This document shows positions 7,974 through 16,926 of a stretch of DNA of 37,468 nt, piece by piece. This DNA is from RECG01 sp964444805 (lineage in GTDB: Bacteria > Bacillota_I > Bacilli_A > Acholeplasmatales > Acholeplasmataceae). The translations under genes were made by a program, and so were the position numbers. The notes beneath the pieces were generated by a model. That model made no database searches. It was not told the DNA's origin and saw only the letters and a program-made list of their open reading frames with translations. The stretch is from positions 1 to 37,468 of the forward strand of contig CAYUIK010000045.1 of NCBI GenBank assembly GCA_964444805.1, read 5' to 3'. Each line of letters opens with the position of its first letter. The first letter of the stretch is position 1.

Positions 7974-9061
7974 GAGCCATCACTTCCTTTCTGATAGATG
8001 CGCGGTACCCGCGCGGATATGGACGTGCACACTTCGTAGTTGATGGTCGATAAGCGCTTGGCGACTTCATCGACCGACACGATACCGCCGAAGAGTGTCA
8101 CGAGGTCGTTCTTTTCAATCGTGTCATCGACTTTGACGAAACAGGCATCCATGCAGATTTTACCGACCAGCGGATAGCGTTTTCCGTTGATTTCGACGTC
8201 TCCACCCGCGTTCATGCGGATAAAACCGTCGTCATATCCGATTGGTAAAATGGCGATACGTTCGTCTTCGGTCGGACAGTAACTCGCACCGTAGCCGACA
8301 CAACTCCCTTTGTAAATCGTTTTGATCTGGGCGATTCGACTTTGCAGGCGCATGACCCCTTTCAAAGGCGGATCGATCGGAAAAGCCGAAAGACCGTAAA
8401 GGGAACACCCGAGTCGGGCATGGGTCGTAAAGTCGTAATCCTTTTCGTATTTGAAGATCGCCGCCGAGTTACCGACATGGATACCCGTTTTTCCTTGAAT
8501 CCACGGCAAGATTTCTTGGAAACGATCAAGCTGTTTCCGGTAATAGTTCTCTTCGACATCGGCGGTGGAAAAGTGCGTATAAACGGCTTCAAGCGATACG
8601 TTCTTTTTGTCATAGAGACGCTTTAGCGCCCGCTTGATCCGATCCGGTCGAACCAGCCCGTATCGCCCCATGCCGGTGTCGACTTTCAAATGGCAACGCA
8701 AGGGCCGATCGAAAGACAAAACGGCTTCGAGTATGTCCTCGTCATAGATCGTCATGATCAGATTTTCCCGTCCGCATCGATCGAGTTGATCGGCGAGAAC
8801 CGGACCCAGCAACAAAATATCGAGATCGTTGAAATGCTTTCTGAGCTCGAGTGCCTCTTCGATCAGCGAAACCGCACACATGCGTACGCCATGTTCATAG
8901 AGGTGTGCCATGACCGGAATTGCTCCATGTCCGTAAGCGTCCGCTTTAACGACGGGAATGATCTGTTTGTGTCTGGTCGCTTCTTTCGCTCGTTCATAGT
9001 TTTCGAGCAGATGACCGAGATGGATTTTTGCCCACGTCTTTCGATAGAACGTTTCAGACAT
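7970..9061 (-). CDS. alr: Alanine racemase family, PLP-dependent (fold type III)
   Basis: A 363-residue enzyme with the PLP lysine K39 in VVKADAYGHG, a CVGYGASY segment with the usual catalytic tyrosine, and KICMDACFVKVD. I start it at the ATG at 9061, since GTGGAG lies 7 bases upstream and the N-terminus then matches the family; the frame opens 15 bases earlier. It overlaps orr by 8 bases. In this operon it may convert D-alanine from the OrtAB thiolase step to L-alanine. A broader role on ornithine, arginine or lysine is possible, because KamDE can use D-lysine. The family is sure, the substrate is not. Confidence 0.88.
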   Translation of the reverse strand: MSETFYRKTWAKIHLGHLLENYERAKEATRHKQIIPVVKADAYGHGAIPVMAHLYEHGVRMCAVSLIEEALELRKHFNDLDILLLGPVLADQLDRCGRENLIMTIYDEDILEAVLSFDRPLRCHLKVDTGMGRYGLVRPDRIKRALKRLYDKKNVSLEAVYTHFSTADVEENYYRKQLDRFQEILPWIQGKTGIHVGNSAAIFKYEKDYDFTTHARLGCSLYGLSAFPIDPPLKGVMRLQSRIAQIKTIYKGSCVGYGASYCPTEDERIAILPIGYDDGFIRMNAGGDVEINGKRYPLVGKICMDACFVKVDDTIEKNDLVTLFGGIVSVDEVAKRLSTINYEVCTSISARVPRIYQKGSDGS

Positions 9062-10106
9062 AGTTTTTCTCCACATAAGGACTCGTCATGAGACTGAGAA
9101 TACCGCCATAGGTCAGTTTGAAACGAAGCGTATCACCGATTTTAACCGGATTTTCACCAACGTTGACGATCAGGTGATCGCTACTCGATCCGATGATCTC
9201 GAAGCCCTCCGCTAAAATCAAGTCGTGATGGCTCACGTCCTGGCGGCCGATCGCGAGAATCGCGCGATTCATGGGACCGCGATCGATGAACGTTGGTCGA
9301 TTGCCGAAAGCATCCATTCCCGTCATACCTTCCGGTTTCGAAGGTTTGCGTTTGTATTCGATGATATCGGCTTCGAGAACGAAGACATCGTCATGCATGC
9401 CACGAATTGCCTTTCCGTAAGCCGTTTCACGTCCCAAAAGGAGTGCTTCACCGATGCGAAGGTGATTGACGAATGGCGGCAACTCCCCGTTCATCAGAAG
9501 GTCGACCGAGGAAGAGTTTCCACCGCTGATGCACGTGAGCGGTCTTTGAATGGCACCTTCGATCTGATCTTTGATCTCTTTTAGTCTTTGATAGACGTCA
9601 GGCGTCGGAATGAGTCCGCCGTAACAGGTCAGATTCGTACCGATTCCTTCGAGGTGAACGTTTTCCATGCGCTCGATTTCACGAATGTCAGCGAGTACGA
9701 GATTTCGGTAGTGAATCCCTTCTCGCAGATCACCGAGGTCGAACATGAGAATGATGCGGTGCGTCATGTTGTGGCTGCCGGCACGACGATCGATCGCTCG
9801 AATCGTTTCCATTTCCGAGTTCAGTGAGACGTCGCTGTAGCGAATAACCTCATCGATTTGGTGGATCGAAGGCAGTCTCAGAAGCATGCGTTCGTGGGAT
9901 CCCGTCATTTTTTTGAGATTGATCATCCGGGAATCGGCGAAACGAATGCCGGGGGATTTCGCGAGTGTCGACAGGATTGTCTCGTCCGCACAAAAACACT
10001 TCGTCACGACCGACATGTCGACATCATGTGCAGCGAAGTGCGATTTGAGCACATTGAGATTTGTTGTTAGCTTGGCAAGGTCAATTTGTATGTTTGGCAT
10101 CCCCAT
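9054..10106 (-). CDS. orr: Ornithine racemase
   Basis: A 350-residue PLP enzyme of the alanine racemase N-terminal family that makes D-ornithine for ornithine 4,5-aminomutase. The PLP lysine is K36 in VVTKCFCAD. Other family signatures are the HRIILMFDLGDLREG segment, ISGGNSSS near 190 (phosphate binding) and LRIGEALLLGRE. I chose the ATG at 10106: GGAG lies 8 bases upstream, and the earlier in-frame codon at 10115 is a GTG overlapping that site. It overlaps the upstream MutL-like gene by 26 bases. Confidence 0.93.
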   Translation of the reverse strand: MGMPNIQIDLAKLTTNLNVLKSHFAAHDVDMSVVTKCFCADETILSTLAKSPGIRFADSRMINLKKMTGSHERMLLRLPSIHQIDEVIRYSDVSLNSEMETIRAIDRRAGSHNMTHRIILMFDLGDLREGIHYRNLVLADIREIERMENVHLEGIGTNLTCYGGLIPTPDVYQRLKEIKDQIEGAIQRPLTCISGGNSSSVDLLMNGELPPFVNHLRIGEALLLGRETAYGKAIRGMHDDVFVLEADIIEYKRKPSKPEGMTGMDAFGNRPTFIDRGPMNRAILAIGRQDVSHHDLILAEGFEIIGSSSDHLIVNVGENPVKIGDTLRFKLTYGGILSLMTSPYVEKNYV

Positions 10107-11442
10107 CGTCTTCACTCCAGTTCAATGTTTTTTTCAACAATGCTTTCGCTACGTCGCGATCGACATGCGAGAGCACGCCGATCGCCGCGAACACGTAGTC
10201 CGAATCCTTGCGGATCGTAACGTTCGGATCAGGTGCGAGCTTCGTATGGGCGTTTTTGAGATAGGTTCGAACCATGTCGGTCGCGTGCCGATCATAGATC
10301 AGTGCGCCCCCGGTCAAGGCGATCAGTCCGACTTCCGTCGTATCCCTGCCGTCCGGAATCATTTTGACTCCACTCGTCGTAAACACGCGTCGCTGATCGC
10401 CGATATGTCGATCGAGCGCCTCCCGCACGCACTGTTCGCTCAAATGCGAGACAAAGGTCAAACCACGTTCGCTTGTTGGAATAAACGGTTCTTCGACCAG
10501 TTCCAAAAGATCTGCTTCCGGACACGCCAGCATACCGGCAAGTTGTCCTGTTTTGAACGTCTTCATGACGTTTTTTCGGTTGACATAGACACCGAGATCG
10601 CCTTCAACCGTTCGTTTGAACAGCGCTTCGCCTTCATGATAAAATCGTCGTTCCAAATCCGGTTTCAAGACCGAATGGACGTCCGTGGTCGCACCACCGA
10701 CGTCGATGGTCATGACGCTTCCGGCCAGCTCCGACAGCAGCATCGTGGCATCCATCACCGCACCCGGAGTGGGTATGATCGTGTGGTCGACCATCTCGAA
10801 TATTCGTTCCATGCCTTTGGCGTGGATGATATGCTTTTCAAACGTATCATAGATCGCCTGTCTGAGCGGCATGATGTTCAAATCGTCGACGCGCGGATAG
10901 ACGTTTTCGACGATGGTGATCCGCTCGTTTTCGAGTGCGCGAATCCGGTCGTGATTGGCGATGTTTCCCGCATAGATCACCGGAATGTCCAGTTTTAAAA
11001 CGGCCATCAGGTTGTTCATGGCGACCTTTTTTTCACCGTAATCGGTCCCGCCGGCGATGACGATCATGTTCGGCCGGATCGCCTTGATCCGTTCGATATG
11101 CTCATCTTCGAGTTCGTTTGCCGTTATGAGATGGATATTGGCGCCGGCATTGAGTGCGGCTTCTTTGGCAGCGCGCGCCGTCATCTCGTAGACGAGTCCG
11201 TGCACGGTAATCTTGAGTCCACCGGCGGCACTCGAGGAAGCGAACATGTTTTTATAAGTCAACTTGGAAACCGCGAGTTTCGTTTCTAAGTCCTGGATCG
11301 CTCTTTTAAGCCCGATCGTGACATCCGTGTCCACCGTCGTTTCCGACATGCCTCGTCCGAGAAAACGGGCGGGTGCGAACATGAACGCACTGACGACGGT
11401 CGTCGTACTGCCGATTTCGGCGACAATACAATCAACCTTCAT
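10081..11442 (-). CDS. MutL/GlmL-family ATPase, probable aminomutase reactivating factor
   Basis: A 453-residue protein of the actin/Hsp70-type ATPase fold, in the family found beside glutamate mutase (GlmL/MutL) and ornithine aminomutase. Visible are the N-terminal phosphate loop EIGSTTT, a second phosphate loop MTIDVGGATTDVHS near 250, and a C-terminal LTGGALIY adenosine-type motif. The likely role is ATP-driven exchange of damaged cobalamin in OraSE. The start at 11442 (MKVDCIVAEIGSTTT) puts the first beta strand at the N-terminus; it overlaps oraE by 11 bases. It may be dedicated to OraE, as KamB is to KamDE. Confidence 0.85.
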   Translation of the reverse strand: MKVDCIVAEIGSTTTVVSAFMFAPARFLGRGMSETTVDTDVTIGLKRAIQDLETKLAVSKLTYKNMFASSSAAGGLKITVHGLVYEMTARAAKEAALNAGANIHLITANELEDEHIERIKAIRPNMIVIAGGTDYGEKKVAMNNLMAVLKLDIPVIYAGNIANHDRIRALENERITIVENVYPRVDDLNIMPLRQAIYDTFEKHIIHAKGMERIFEMVDHTIIPTPGAVMDATMLLSELAGSVMTIDVGGATTDVHSVLKPDLERRFYHEGEALFKRTVEGDLGVYVNRKNVMKTFKTGQLAGMLACPEADLLELVEEPFIPTSERGLTFVSHLSEQCVREALDRHIGDQRRVFTTSGVKMIPDGRDTTEVGLIALTGGALIYDRHATDMVRTYLKNAHTKLAPDPNVTIRKDSDYVFAAIGVLSHVDRDVAKALLKKTLNWSEDDGDAKHTN

Positions 11443-13633
11443 GATTCGACCGACACTTTTTGACGAGAAAACTCGCGACATCGATGCCTTTCGTACCACG
11501 ACCGAAGCCTTGATCCATGCCGTGGGCCAAAGCGATTTCCGGTGTCACCTGTGTTCCGCCGGCAAGCAGGATGAGTCGGTCGCGTACGCCTTTTTCCACG
11601 GCATAATCATGCAGTTTCTGCATGCTGCGGTAATGGATCTCATCGTGGGAAATAATCAAGGAAATCATAATGACTTTCGCATCCATTTCGATGGCGGCAT
11701 CCACGAACTTCTCGATCGGAACACTCGTCCCGAGGTAGGTATATTCGATACCGTATTTTTCGATACCGCCATGCTTGATATCGAGAATTTCCCGCATACC
11801 GACACTATGCTCGTCGTTACCACCGGTTCCCGCGACAACTTTGAGCGGATGTTCCTTGAAATAACGATGGATATCGTCTTCGGGCAGCGTCTCGGTTCGT
11901 TTGGGAAGGACGAGCTTAGACGTATCGATGTCGAAGGGAACGGTTCCCTTGATCTGAACGCGCGTGCCTTCAGCCGGGTGCATGATTTCGCGATGAATGA
12001 CTTCGACGGACGTCAAATTCATCTTTTTGCCGACTTCGATCGCCGCCGCTTCGGCGAGATCCTTTTCGACGGGAAAAAACATGTCGACGGTGACAACACC
12101 GTCTCCAAGCCATTGCACTTCCGGTTTGAGTAGGGATGTGCTCCGGTATGTCTCGGTCTCATCGAGCCTGGTCGCTACGGTATCCTCGAGATCGAGTTCA
12201 TCGACGTATTGGATCATATTCCGATTCTCAAAGGTCGAACCACCGATGAGCTTCGCAGGGTCAGAGATGGCCTTTGGATCATATTGGCTGACGTTGTTAT
12301 ACCCGTAATGGGCATTGACGGGAGCGAGATAGTCCTTCGCCCGTTTGATTACCGTGTTCGCACCGATGCCGCCATCGATTTTCCGATGGATCCCGTCATC
12401 GAAACGTTCGGGATAGTATCCGCTATCGACGAACATGCCGTCTTCGACGGATTGAAAGTAACCGCCGGATTGAACGATTTCCTCGAGCATGAGTACCGCC
12501 CGTTCTTTCAGTTCGCGTTTCGTTCGATCGAGGTAACCGCCCTTGGAAAAATCGAGCATCGAGGATAAGTCGTCCATACCGACGAGTGCCTGTTTCGCCG
12601 TATCGAGTGCTTCGATGTTGTAGACGTGCCAGGGAACGTTTCGCCCTTCGTCCGGGGTAATCGTCGATTGGATGTCCGCGGACGTCAAGCGAGAAATAAG
12701 TAGATTCAATACGTGCGTCACGGTCGCTTCTCTCGTCGAGGAATCCATGTATTTCGTATTCATCTGTGCCCGCATTTTGTATTGCGGGAAAAACTCACGC
12801 AGGGCGAGGGCATAGGGCAAATTGAGTTTCAGATCCGGGCTCGGTGGCGCTGCCGGCGGGACGGTTGAAAGACAGATCAGGTCGGGCCTGATGCCGACGC
12901 GTTCACTCATTCGACTGTTGATGGCGTGCTGAACGAGCAGTTCGGGCATGACTTTCCAGGCGTCTCTTGCTGTTGCGTTGGCGTTGTGCGCACCATCGAT
13001 CTGAGCGATTTCGCCATAAGCCATGATCGCCTTGCTTTCGGCGGCATCGACGAAACTGCGAATCATGTTGATGTTTCGGTAGAGCACATTGTATTGCGGA
13101 TCCTGGTGCGCTCCGTTGACGCCTTCTTCGACGAACATGACGGCGATTTCCGGTCCGGCTACCCCGGAAACATAGGAATGATAGTTGATCTTTCTTCCCA
13201 CTTCGTCTTCGATCAGGTCGAGTGCTTTCCGTTGGGCTCGAACCTGTTTCCGTGTAATCGGTACACCCCCGACACCCTGAGGCGTCCCTTCGAGCAATCC
13301 GTCCATGTGCGACTGGCCGGCCGTACGAATGACCATGATGTGATCGGCTCCGTGGTAGGCCGCCATCCGCATTCTCCGGATGTCGTCTTCGAACCTGCCC
13401 GAGGCGATTTCACTCGTGATCGTTTCCGCCGGTTGCGGGTCAATGTCGAACAGGTTTCGAGCTGAAGGCAAAGGTACGCCGTTTTCCAGGTCATCACTGA
13501 CTTCCTTGTAGTCGAACGGTCCGATTTTCCGTGGTTTCTTTTCCCGCCAGGTCCAACCGCGACGCCGGGGAACGTAGTGTTCGAGATCCTGAAGGATATG
13601 TCTTATATCGAGCTTTTCGTTCGGTTTGATCAC
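11432..13633 (-). CDS. oraE: D-ornithine 4,5-aminomutase, large (beta) subunit
   Basis: A 733-residue AdoCbl- and PLP-dependent mutase subunit that converts D-ornithine to (2R,4S)-2,4-diaminopentanoate with OraS. The PLP-binding TIM barrel occupies about residues 80-480. The C-terminal Rossmann domain carries the B12-binding DEHSVG with H609 as the lower cobalt ligand, and K620, 11 residues later, as the resting-state PLP lysine; this matches the H618/K629 pair known from Clostridium sticklandii. The start codon is GTG at 13633, overlapping the oraS stop (GTGA), preceded by a strong AGGAGG. Confidence 0.97.
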   Translation of the reverse strand: MIKPNEKLDIRHILQDLEHYVPRRRGWTWREKKPRKIGPFDYKEVSDDLENGVPLPSARNLFDIDPQPAETITSEIASGRFEDDIRRMRMAAYHGADHIMVIRTAGQSHMDGLLEGTPQGVGGVPITRKQVRAQRKALDLIEDEVGRKINYHSYVSGVAGPEIAVMFVEEGVNGAHQDPQYNVLYRNINMIRSFVDAAESKAIMAYGEIAQIDGAHNANATARDAWKVMPELLVQHAINSRMSERVGIRPDLICLSTVPPAAPPSPDLKLNLPYALALREFFPQYKMRAQMNTKYMDSSTREATVTHVLNLLISRLTSADIQSTITPDEGRNVPWHVYNIEALDTAKQALVGMDDLSSMLDFSKGGYLDRTKRELKERAVLMLEEIVQSGGYFQSVEDGMFVDSGYYPERFDDGIHRKIDGGIGANTVIKRAKDYLAPVNAHYGYNNVSQYDPKAISDPAKLIGGSTFENRNMIQYVDELDLEDTVATRLDETETYRSTSLLKPEVQWLGDGVVTVDMFFPVEKDLAEAAAIEVGKKMNLTSVEVIHREIMHPAEGTRVQIKGTVPFDIDTSKLVLPKRTETLPEDDIHRYFKEHPLKVVAGTGGNDEHSVGMREILDIKHGGIEKYGIEYTYLGTSVPIEKFVDAAIEMDAKVIMISLIISHDEIHYRSMQKLHDYAVEKGVRDRLILLAGGTQVTPEIALAHGMDQGFGRGTKGIDVASFLVKKCRSNHEG

Positions 13634-13989
13634 GTTGAAAACACCTCCTTGATGGCAGCGAGAGCGTCGCTTTCCAACAGTTTTTCTCCCGCCTCTCTCA
13701 GGCTGATGGCGTGATCTTTCGCGTAACGATAGACGATATGACCGGCACCATGAGCGAGCAGGTCGTGTTCAAAAAAGCGATCGGTCAATCGTTTCGCTTC
13801 GGCGGATGAAAATCCCATCCGCATGAGTACGCTACGTTCAATGGCCGGTGTCGTATAGTCGTGGGCCAGTTTCATGACGGGGTCGAGCAGTCTGTCGGTC
13901 AATTCATTGAAATACGAGCGAAGCGCTTGTTCGTCCAGCGAATCCAAGTGGGCGCGCCTCGTCTTGAAATCATCTTTTCGCGGTTTCAT
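13630..13989 (-). CDS. oraS: D-ornithine 4,5-aminomutase, small (alpha) subunit
   Basis: A 119-residue protein matching OraS: DDFKTRRAHL at the N-terminus, TTPAIERSVLMRMGFSS in the middle and HGAGHIVYRYAK toward the end. OraS is needed for activity of the OraE barrel. The ATG at 13989 is chosen because GGGAGG lies 6-8 bases upstream and the known family N-terminus MK-x-DDF starts here. It overlaps ortB by 20 bases. Confidence 0.95.
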   Translation of the reverse strand: MKPRKDDFKTRRAHLDSLDEQALRSYFNELTDRLLDPVMKLAHDYTTPAIERSVLMRMGFSSAEAKRLTDRFFEHDLLAHGAGHIVYRYAKDHAISLREAGEKLLESDALAAIKEVFST

Positions 13990-15373
13990 TGATTTCCTCC
14001 CATAGTTTGGCAAGTCGATCCTTTTCGACTTTCAGTTCGGCTGAAAGATAGTTGACGTCCTGATCGGTCAATGCTTGACCGACATAGTGCTTCAGATAGG
14101 ATCGCCTGAGATCATCCATATTCAGTTCGCGATGACGGATCATGCTGCCGTCTTCGGGAAAAACGATCGTTTTCCCGGGAATCTCTGTCAGAGGATCGCC
14201 GAACAAAAGCTCGATTCCGTGCTCTTTGGCGAAGTGGACTTGCGCATTGACGTGCTTGCCGGCACCGGTATATTCGGTTTCCTGACAGACGATGATGTGG
14301 TCTTTTGGTAGCGTTTGTGCGAGTGAGAAGGCTGCTGCCAGACTGGTATTGCCGGCCGGTCCGCGTTCGAGCCCTTCGAGTATGGCGAGTGCTTCGGTCA
14401 GATAGAAGACACTCCCCTGATTGAGCAGGACGTAGCGATCCATATAGCGTAGTGGACGCGCGGCACTGCGCGGCACATCGCTTCGGTCCGGAAACGTCGA
14501 AAAGGGAATACCGAAACCGGTATGACCGGTCGTAAAGGACTTCCTGTTGAAATCGACGTCGCTTCCCATGTGCAACCCGGTCAAATCGACACTGGCCGCG
14601 ACGATCGTCGTATCGATCGCTTTCGCTTTTTTCAGTCCCCGGGCGGTCCCGGTCAGGTTCCCGCCACCGGCGTTGGTGGCGATGACCATTTCCGGATACT
14701 TCCGATAGCGTTTGAATACTTCGGTCGCGATTTCAACGCCGAGCGTTTCGATTCCCATAATACCGTAAGGCGAATAGAGCGAGGCGTTGAAATAGCCCGT
14801 TTCTTCGAGCAGAAAGAGAAATTGATTGAACAGCTCCGGTCCGACGGACAGTTGGACGACCTCGGCACCGTATGCCTGGCAAGCTCGGGCTTTTTCGATG
14901 ATTTCCGGTTGTCCGACACCCTTCGAGTCGAAGCACTCCTGCACGATGATGCACTTCAATCCGGCTCGGGCGGCCAGGGCGGCCACAGCGGCTCCATAGT
15001 TTCCGCTCGTCGCGGCGATGACCCCTTTGTAACCGAGTCGCTTGGCGTGATGAACGCTCATCGCCGCCCGTCTCGCCTTGAATGAACCGCTCAGGTTGGC
15101 CGCTTCGTCTTTAAGCAGTATTTTCGCTCCATAACCCTTTTTCGCGTATTTTCGGGCATATTCGGTCAATCGTTTCAATTCGATCAGAGGCGTTTGACCG
15201 ACGTTGTTTTCATGCTGAATCCGTTCGACATCAGCAAGCGTATAACCGGCATTCTGCATCATCTTTTCATAGTCGAACCCGATGCCTTCCGTTTCAAAGA
15301 GATCGTAATCAAGACCGAGCGACCGTTTCATGATCTGTGAGCGTCTTTCCATAATCTTCTCGTAGTGTGTCAT
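13970..15373 (-). CDS. ortB: 2-amino-4-oxopentanoate thiolase, beta subunit
   Basis: A 467-residue fold-type II PLP enzyme, with PLP lysine K99 in LSGSFKARRA, a TSGNYGA phosphate-side loop near 122 and a Gly-rich NAGGGN segment near 232. With OrtA it cleaves 2-amino-4-oxopentanoate with CoA to acetyl-CoA and alanine. The product should be D-alanine, since C2 comes from D-ornithine. It overlaps ortA by four bases (ATGA). Confidence 0.95.
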   Translation of the reverse strand: MTHYEKIMERRSQIMKRSLGLDYDLFETEGIGFDYEKMMQNAGYTLADVERIQHENNVGQTPLIELKRLTEYARKYAKKGYGAKILLKDEAANLSGSFKARRAAMSVHHAKRLGYKGVIAATSGNYGAAVAALAARAGLKCIIVQECFDSKGVGQPEIIEKARACQAYGAEVVQLSVGPELFNQFLFLLEETGYFNASLYSPYGIMGIETLGVEIATEVFKRYRKYPEMVIATNAGGGNLTGTARGLKKAKAIDTTIVAASVDLTGLHMGSDVDFNRKSFTTGHTGFGIPFSTFPDRSDVPRSAARPLRYMDRYVLLNQGSVFYLTEALAILEGLERGPAGNTSLAAAFSLAQTLPKDHIIVCQETEYTGAGKHVNAQVHFAKEHGIELLFGDPLTEIPGKTIVFPEDGSMIRHRELNMDDLRRSYLKHYVGQALTDQDVNYLSAELKVEKDRLAKLWEEINETAKR

Positions 15374-15666
15374 AGGTCCTCACGCATATCCTTTCTGATC
15401 TTTTGTCGGACGATGCGCAGCTCTTCGACGTGACCGCCGAAATCATGATCATATGCCGGATCGACAGCTACGAGAATGCCTTCTTCGATCCGTCCGGTTT
15501 CCGTTTTGATCCGGACGAATTGATTGAGGTCCGCTTCTTCGATCAACGTCCCACGCATACGCATTTCAAGTGGGATGTTTTTTGTATCTTCCGGTACGCT
15601 TTGATTGCGCTTCCCCGCTTTGAGAAGCGTCCTTTGGATTTCAACGTAACGATTTTTCTCGACCAT
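15370..15666 (-). CDS. ortA: 2-amino-4-oxopentanoate thiolase, alpha subunit
   Basis: A 98-residue small subunit matching OrtA: the YVEIQRTLLKAGKR start, a VPEDTKNIPLEMRMRG segment and a C-terminal HVEELRIVRQ stretch. It is specific to the ornithine pathway and pairs with OrtB. AAGGAG lies 8 bases before the ATG. An 81-base gap holding a weak hairpin separates it from ord. Confidence 0.93.
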   Translation of the reverse strand: MVEKNRYVEIQRTLLKAGKRNQSVPEDTKNIPLEMRMRGTLIEEADLNQFVRIKTETGRIEEGILVAVDPAYDHDFGGHVEELRIVRQKIRKDMREDL

Positions 15667-15710
15667 GCTTCCATCTCCTTATCTCCGGTAATCCGTGTGA
15701 TCTTTGCCGA

Positions 15711-15745
15711 ATAAAAGAGAAACCCGTGTATGACTAGGTTCTCTC
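15711..15745 (-). terminator. Weak hairpin between ord and ortA (possible attenuator)
   Basis: On the minus strand AGAGAACC and GGTTTCTCT can form about 8 pairs with one bulge, followed by TTTAT. It is too weak for a full terminator; it may set the ratio between ord and downstream genes or be a processing or stability element. Confidence 0.35.
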
Positions 15746-15747
15746 GT

Positions 15748-16788
15748 TCAATCGAGTAAATCCCGCATATCGCCGAGAATGGCTCGCGGCACGGGAAGAT
15801 CGATCATCGTTTTCAGTCCGGGCTTGGCGTTGATGACGTGGGGAATCATATTGACGCACATCGCGATCGTCCCGATTCCACCATCGATTTCCGGGGTGAT
15901 GGCCATATTGATTTCCGGTGTCCCCTTGATTTCGATATAGTCGCCCGTATGCGTGCCTTCCATCAAAGGCTCGATCTGTTGGGGGTGATGCATATCGATC
16001 ATGACTTTGTTATCCACTATGCCTTGTCCGGTCATGTGTATGCCGGCAAGCGTCCCTTTCTTCGCTTCACCGTAAGGGCTCTTCCGATCGACGGTCGTCA
16101 TGATTGGTTCCATCTGTTGAGCGAATCCCGATAACTTGAGCCCGAGTGCATCGGCGATCATATGGACGCTTTCTTTGAAACCGACGTGTCCGGCAAGCTC
16201 GTTTCTCTCTTTCTTTTGTCTAAAGGTTTCCAAGTCGATGCCGACCCCCTGTTCTTCCATGACGGCCGGTCCGAAAGGACTGAGACTGTTGACACGATTG
16301 GCCTTGATGTGCGTGACGTCCGTCATCGTACCCGTTAGCGCGACGACGAGCAAATCCATGATGAACCCGGGGTTGATCCCCGTTCCTAGCACGGTCACAT
16401 TATGAGCTTTTGCGAGTTCATCGATCTTTTGGGCGAGTTCAGGCGCATTCGCCTTCGGATAGGCCATTTCTTCCGCGGTACTGATGCAGTGGATGCCGTG
16501 TTTTACAATCGTCTCGATCTTGGGAAAAGCTCCTTTGACGAAACTGTCCGTCGCGAGCAGACAAAGATCGACTGCTTTGTTATCAAGAAGACTTTCGATG
16601 TCCGCCTGGATTACGATCTCTGAGTCGATATCGCTTTGATTCAAAACGTCTTTGACCTTTTTTTGCACGTATGCCGGGTTACGATCACAGACGCCGACGA
16701 TGTCGACGCCTTTTTTGTGATAAAGCATATCGGCCATGCCTTGGCCCATCGCTCCGAAACCCCAAATAACAACACCGATGTTTTTCAT
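15748..16788 (-). CDS. ord: 2,4-diaminopentanoate dehydrogenase
   Basis: A 346-residue NAD(P)-dependent enzyme that oxidatively deaminates 2,4-diaminopentanoate to 2-amino-4-oxopentanoate. The Rossmann motif GFGAMGQGMA lies at the N-terminus (about 10-20). The layout resembles dihydrodipicolinate-reductase-like dehydrogenases, with GTGINPGFIMD near 135 and the C-terminal VPRAILGDMRDLLD typical of Ord. AAAGGTGG precedes the ATG. It is the first gene of the ornithine/arginine operon, with its own promoter directly upstream. Confidence 0.95.
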   Translation of the reverse strand: MKNIGVVIWGFGAMGQGMADMLYHKKGVDIVGVCDRNPAYVQKKVKDVLNQSDIDSEIVIQADIESLLDNKAVDLCLLATDSFVKGAFPKIETIVKHGIHCISTAEEMAYPKANAPELAQKIDELAKAHNVTVLGTGINPGFIMDLLVVALTGTMTDVTHIKANRVNSLSPFGPAVMEEQGVGIDLETFRQKKERNELAGHVGFKESVHMIADALGLKLSGFAQQMEPIMTTVDRKSPYGEAKKGTLAGIHMTGQGIVDNKVMIDMHHPQQIEPLMEGTHTGDYIEIKGTPEINMAITPEIDGGIGTIAMCVNMIPHVINAKPGLKTMIDLPVPRAILGDMRDLLD

Positions 16789-16813
16789 TGTTTTGCCACC
16801 TTTCCATACATCA

Positions 16814-16843
16814 ATGATAGCACGAAAGGGCTTTCATTGTAAA
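16814..16843 (-). promoter_or_regulatory. Promoter of the ornithine/arginine operon
   Basis: Minus-strand TTTACA (16838-16843) and TATCAT (16814-16819) are 18 bases apart, each one mismatch from consensus. The expected start near 16807 gives a leader of only about 20 bases before ord. A GAAAG-N2-CTTTC inverted repeat (16824-16835) sits between the two boxes and could be an operator. Confidence 0.6.
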
Positions 16844-16882
16844 GCCGGACGAGATGCGATTTCAGCGAAATCGGACCCCCCG

Positions 16883-16908
16883 AAAAAAGATGGGCCTTTG
16901 CCCATCTT
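16883..16908 (-). terminator. Intrinsic terminator of the lysine operon
   Basis: On the minus strand AAGATGGGC pairs with GCCCATCTT (9 bp) around an AAAG loop and runs into a T-tract. It lies 20 bases after the pduO stop and just upstream of the ord promoter, so it separates the two operons. Confidence 0.92.
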
Positions 16909-16926
16909 AAAGGTTCGAAACACGGA

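Noticed and set aside
5721..12133. Long plus-strand open frames opposite the minus-strand operon, e.g. 5721-6512, 6867-7721, 9886-10998 and 11264-12133
   Set aside because: They lie antisense to clearly identified genes (arcB, arcA, orr/mutL-like, oraE), lack recognisable motifs and ribosome binding sites, and are rich in Arg, His, Phe and Asp, as expected for shadows of these genes.
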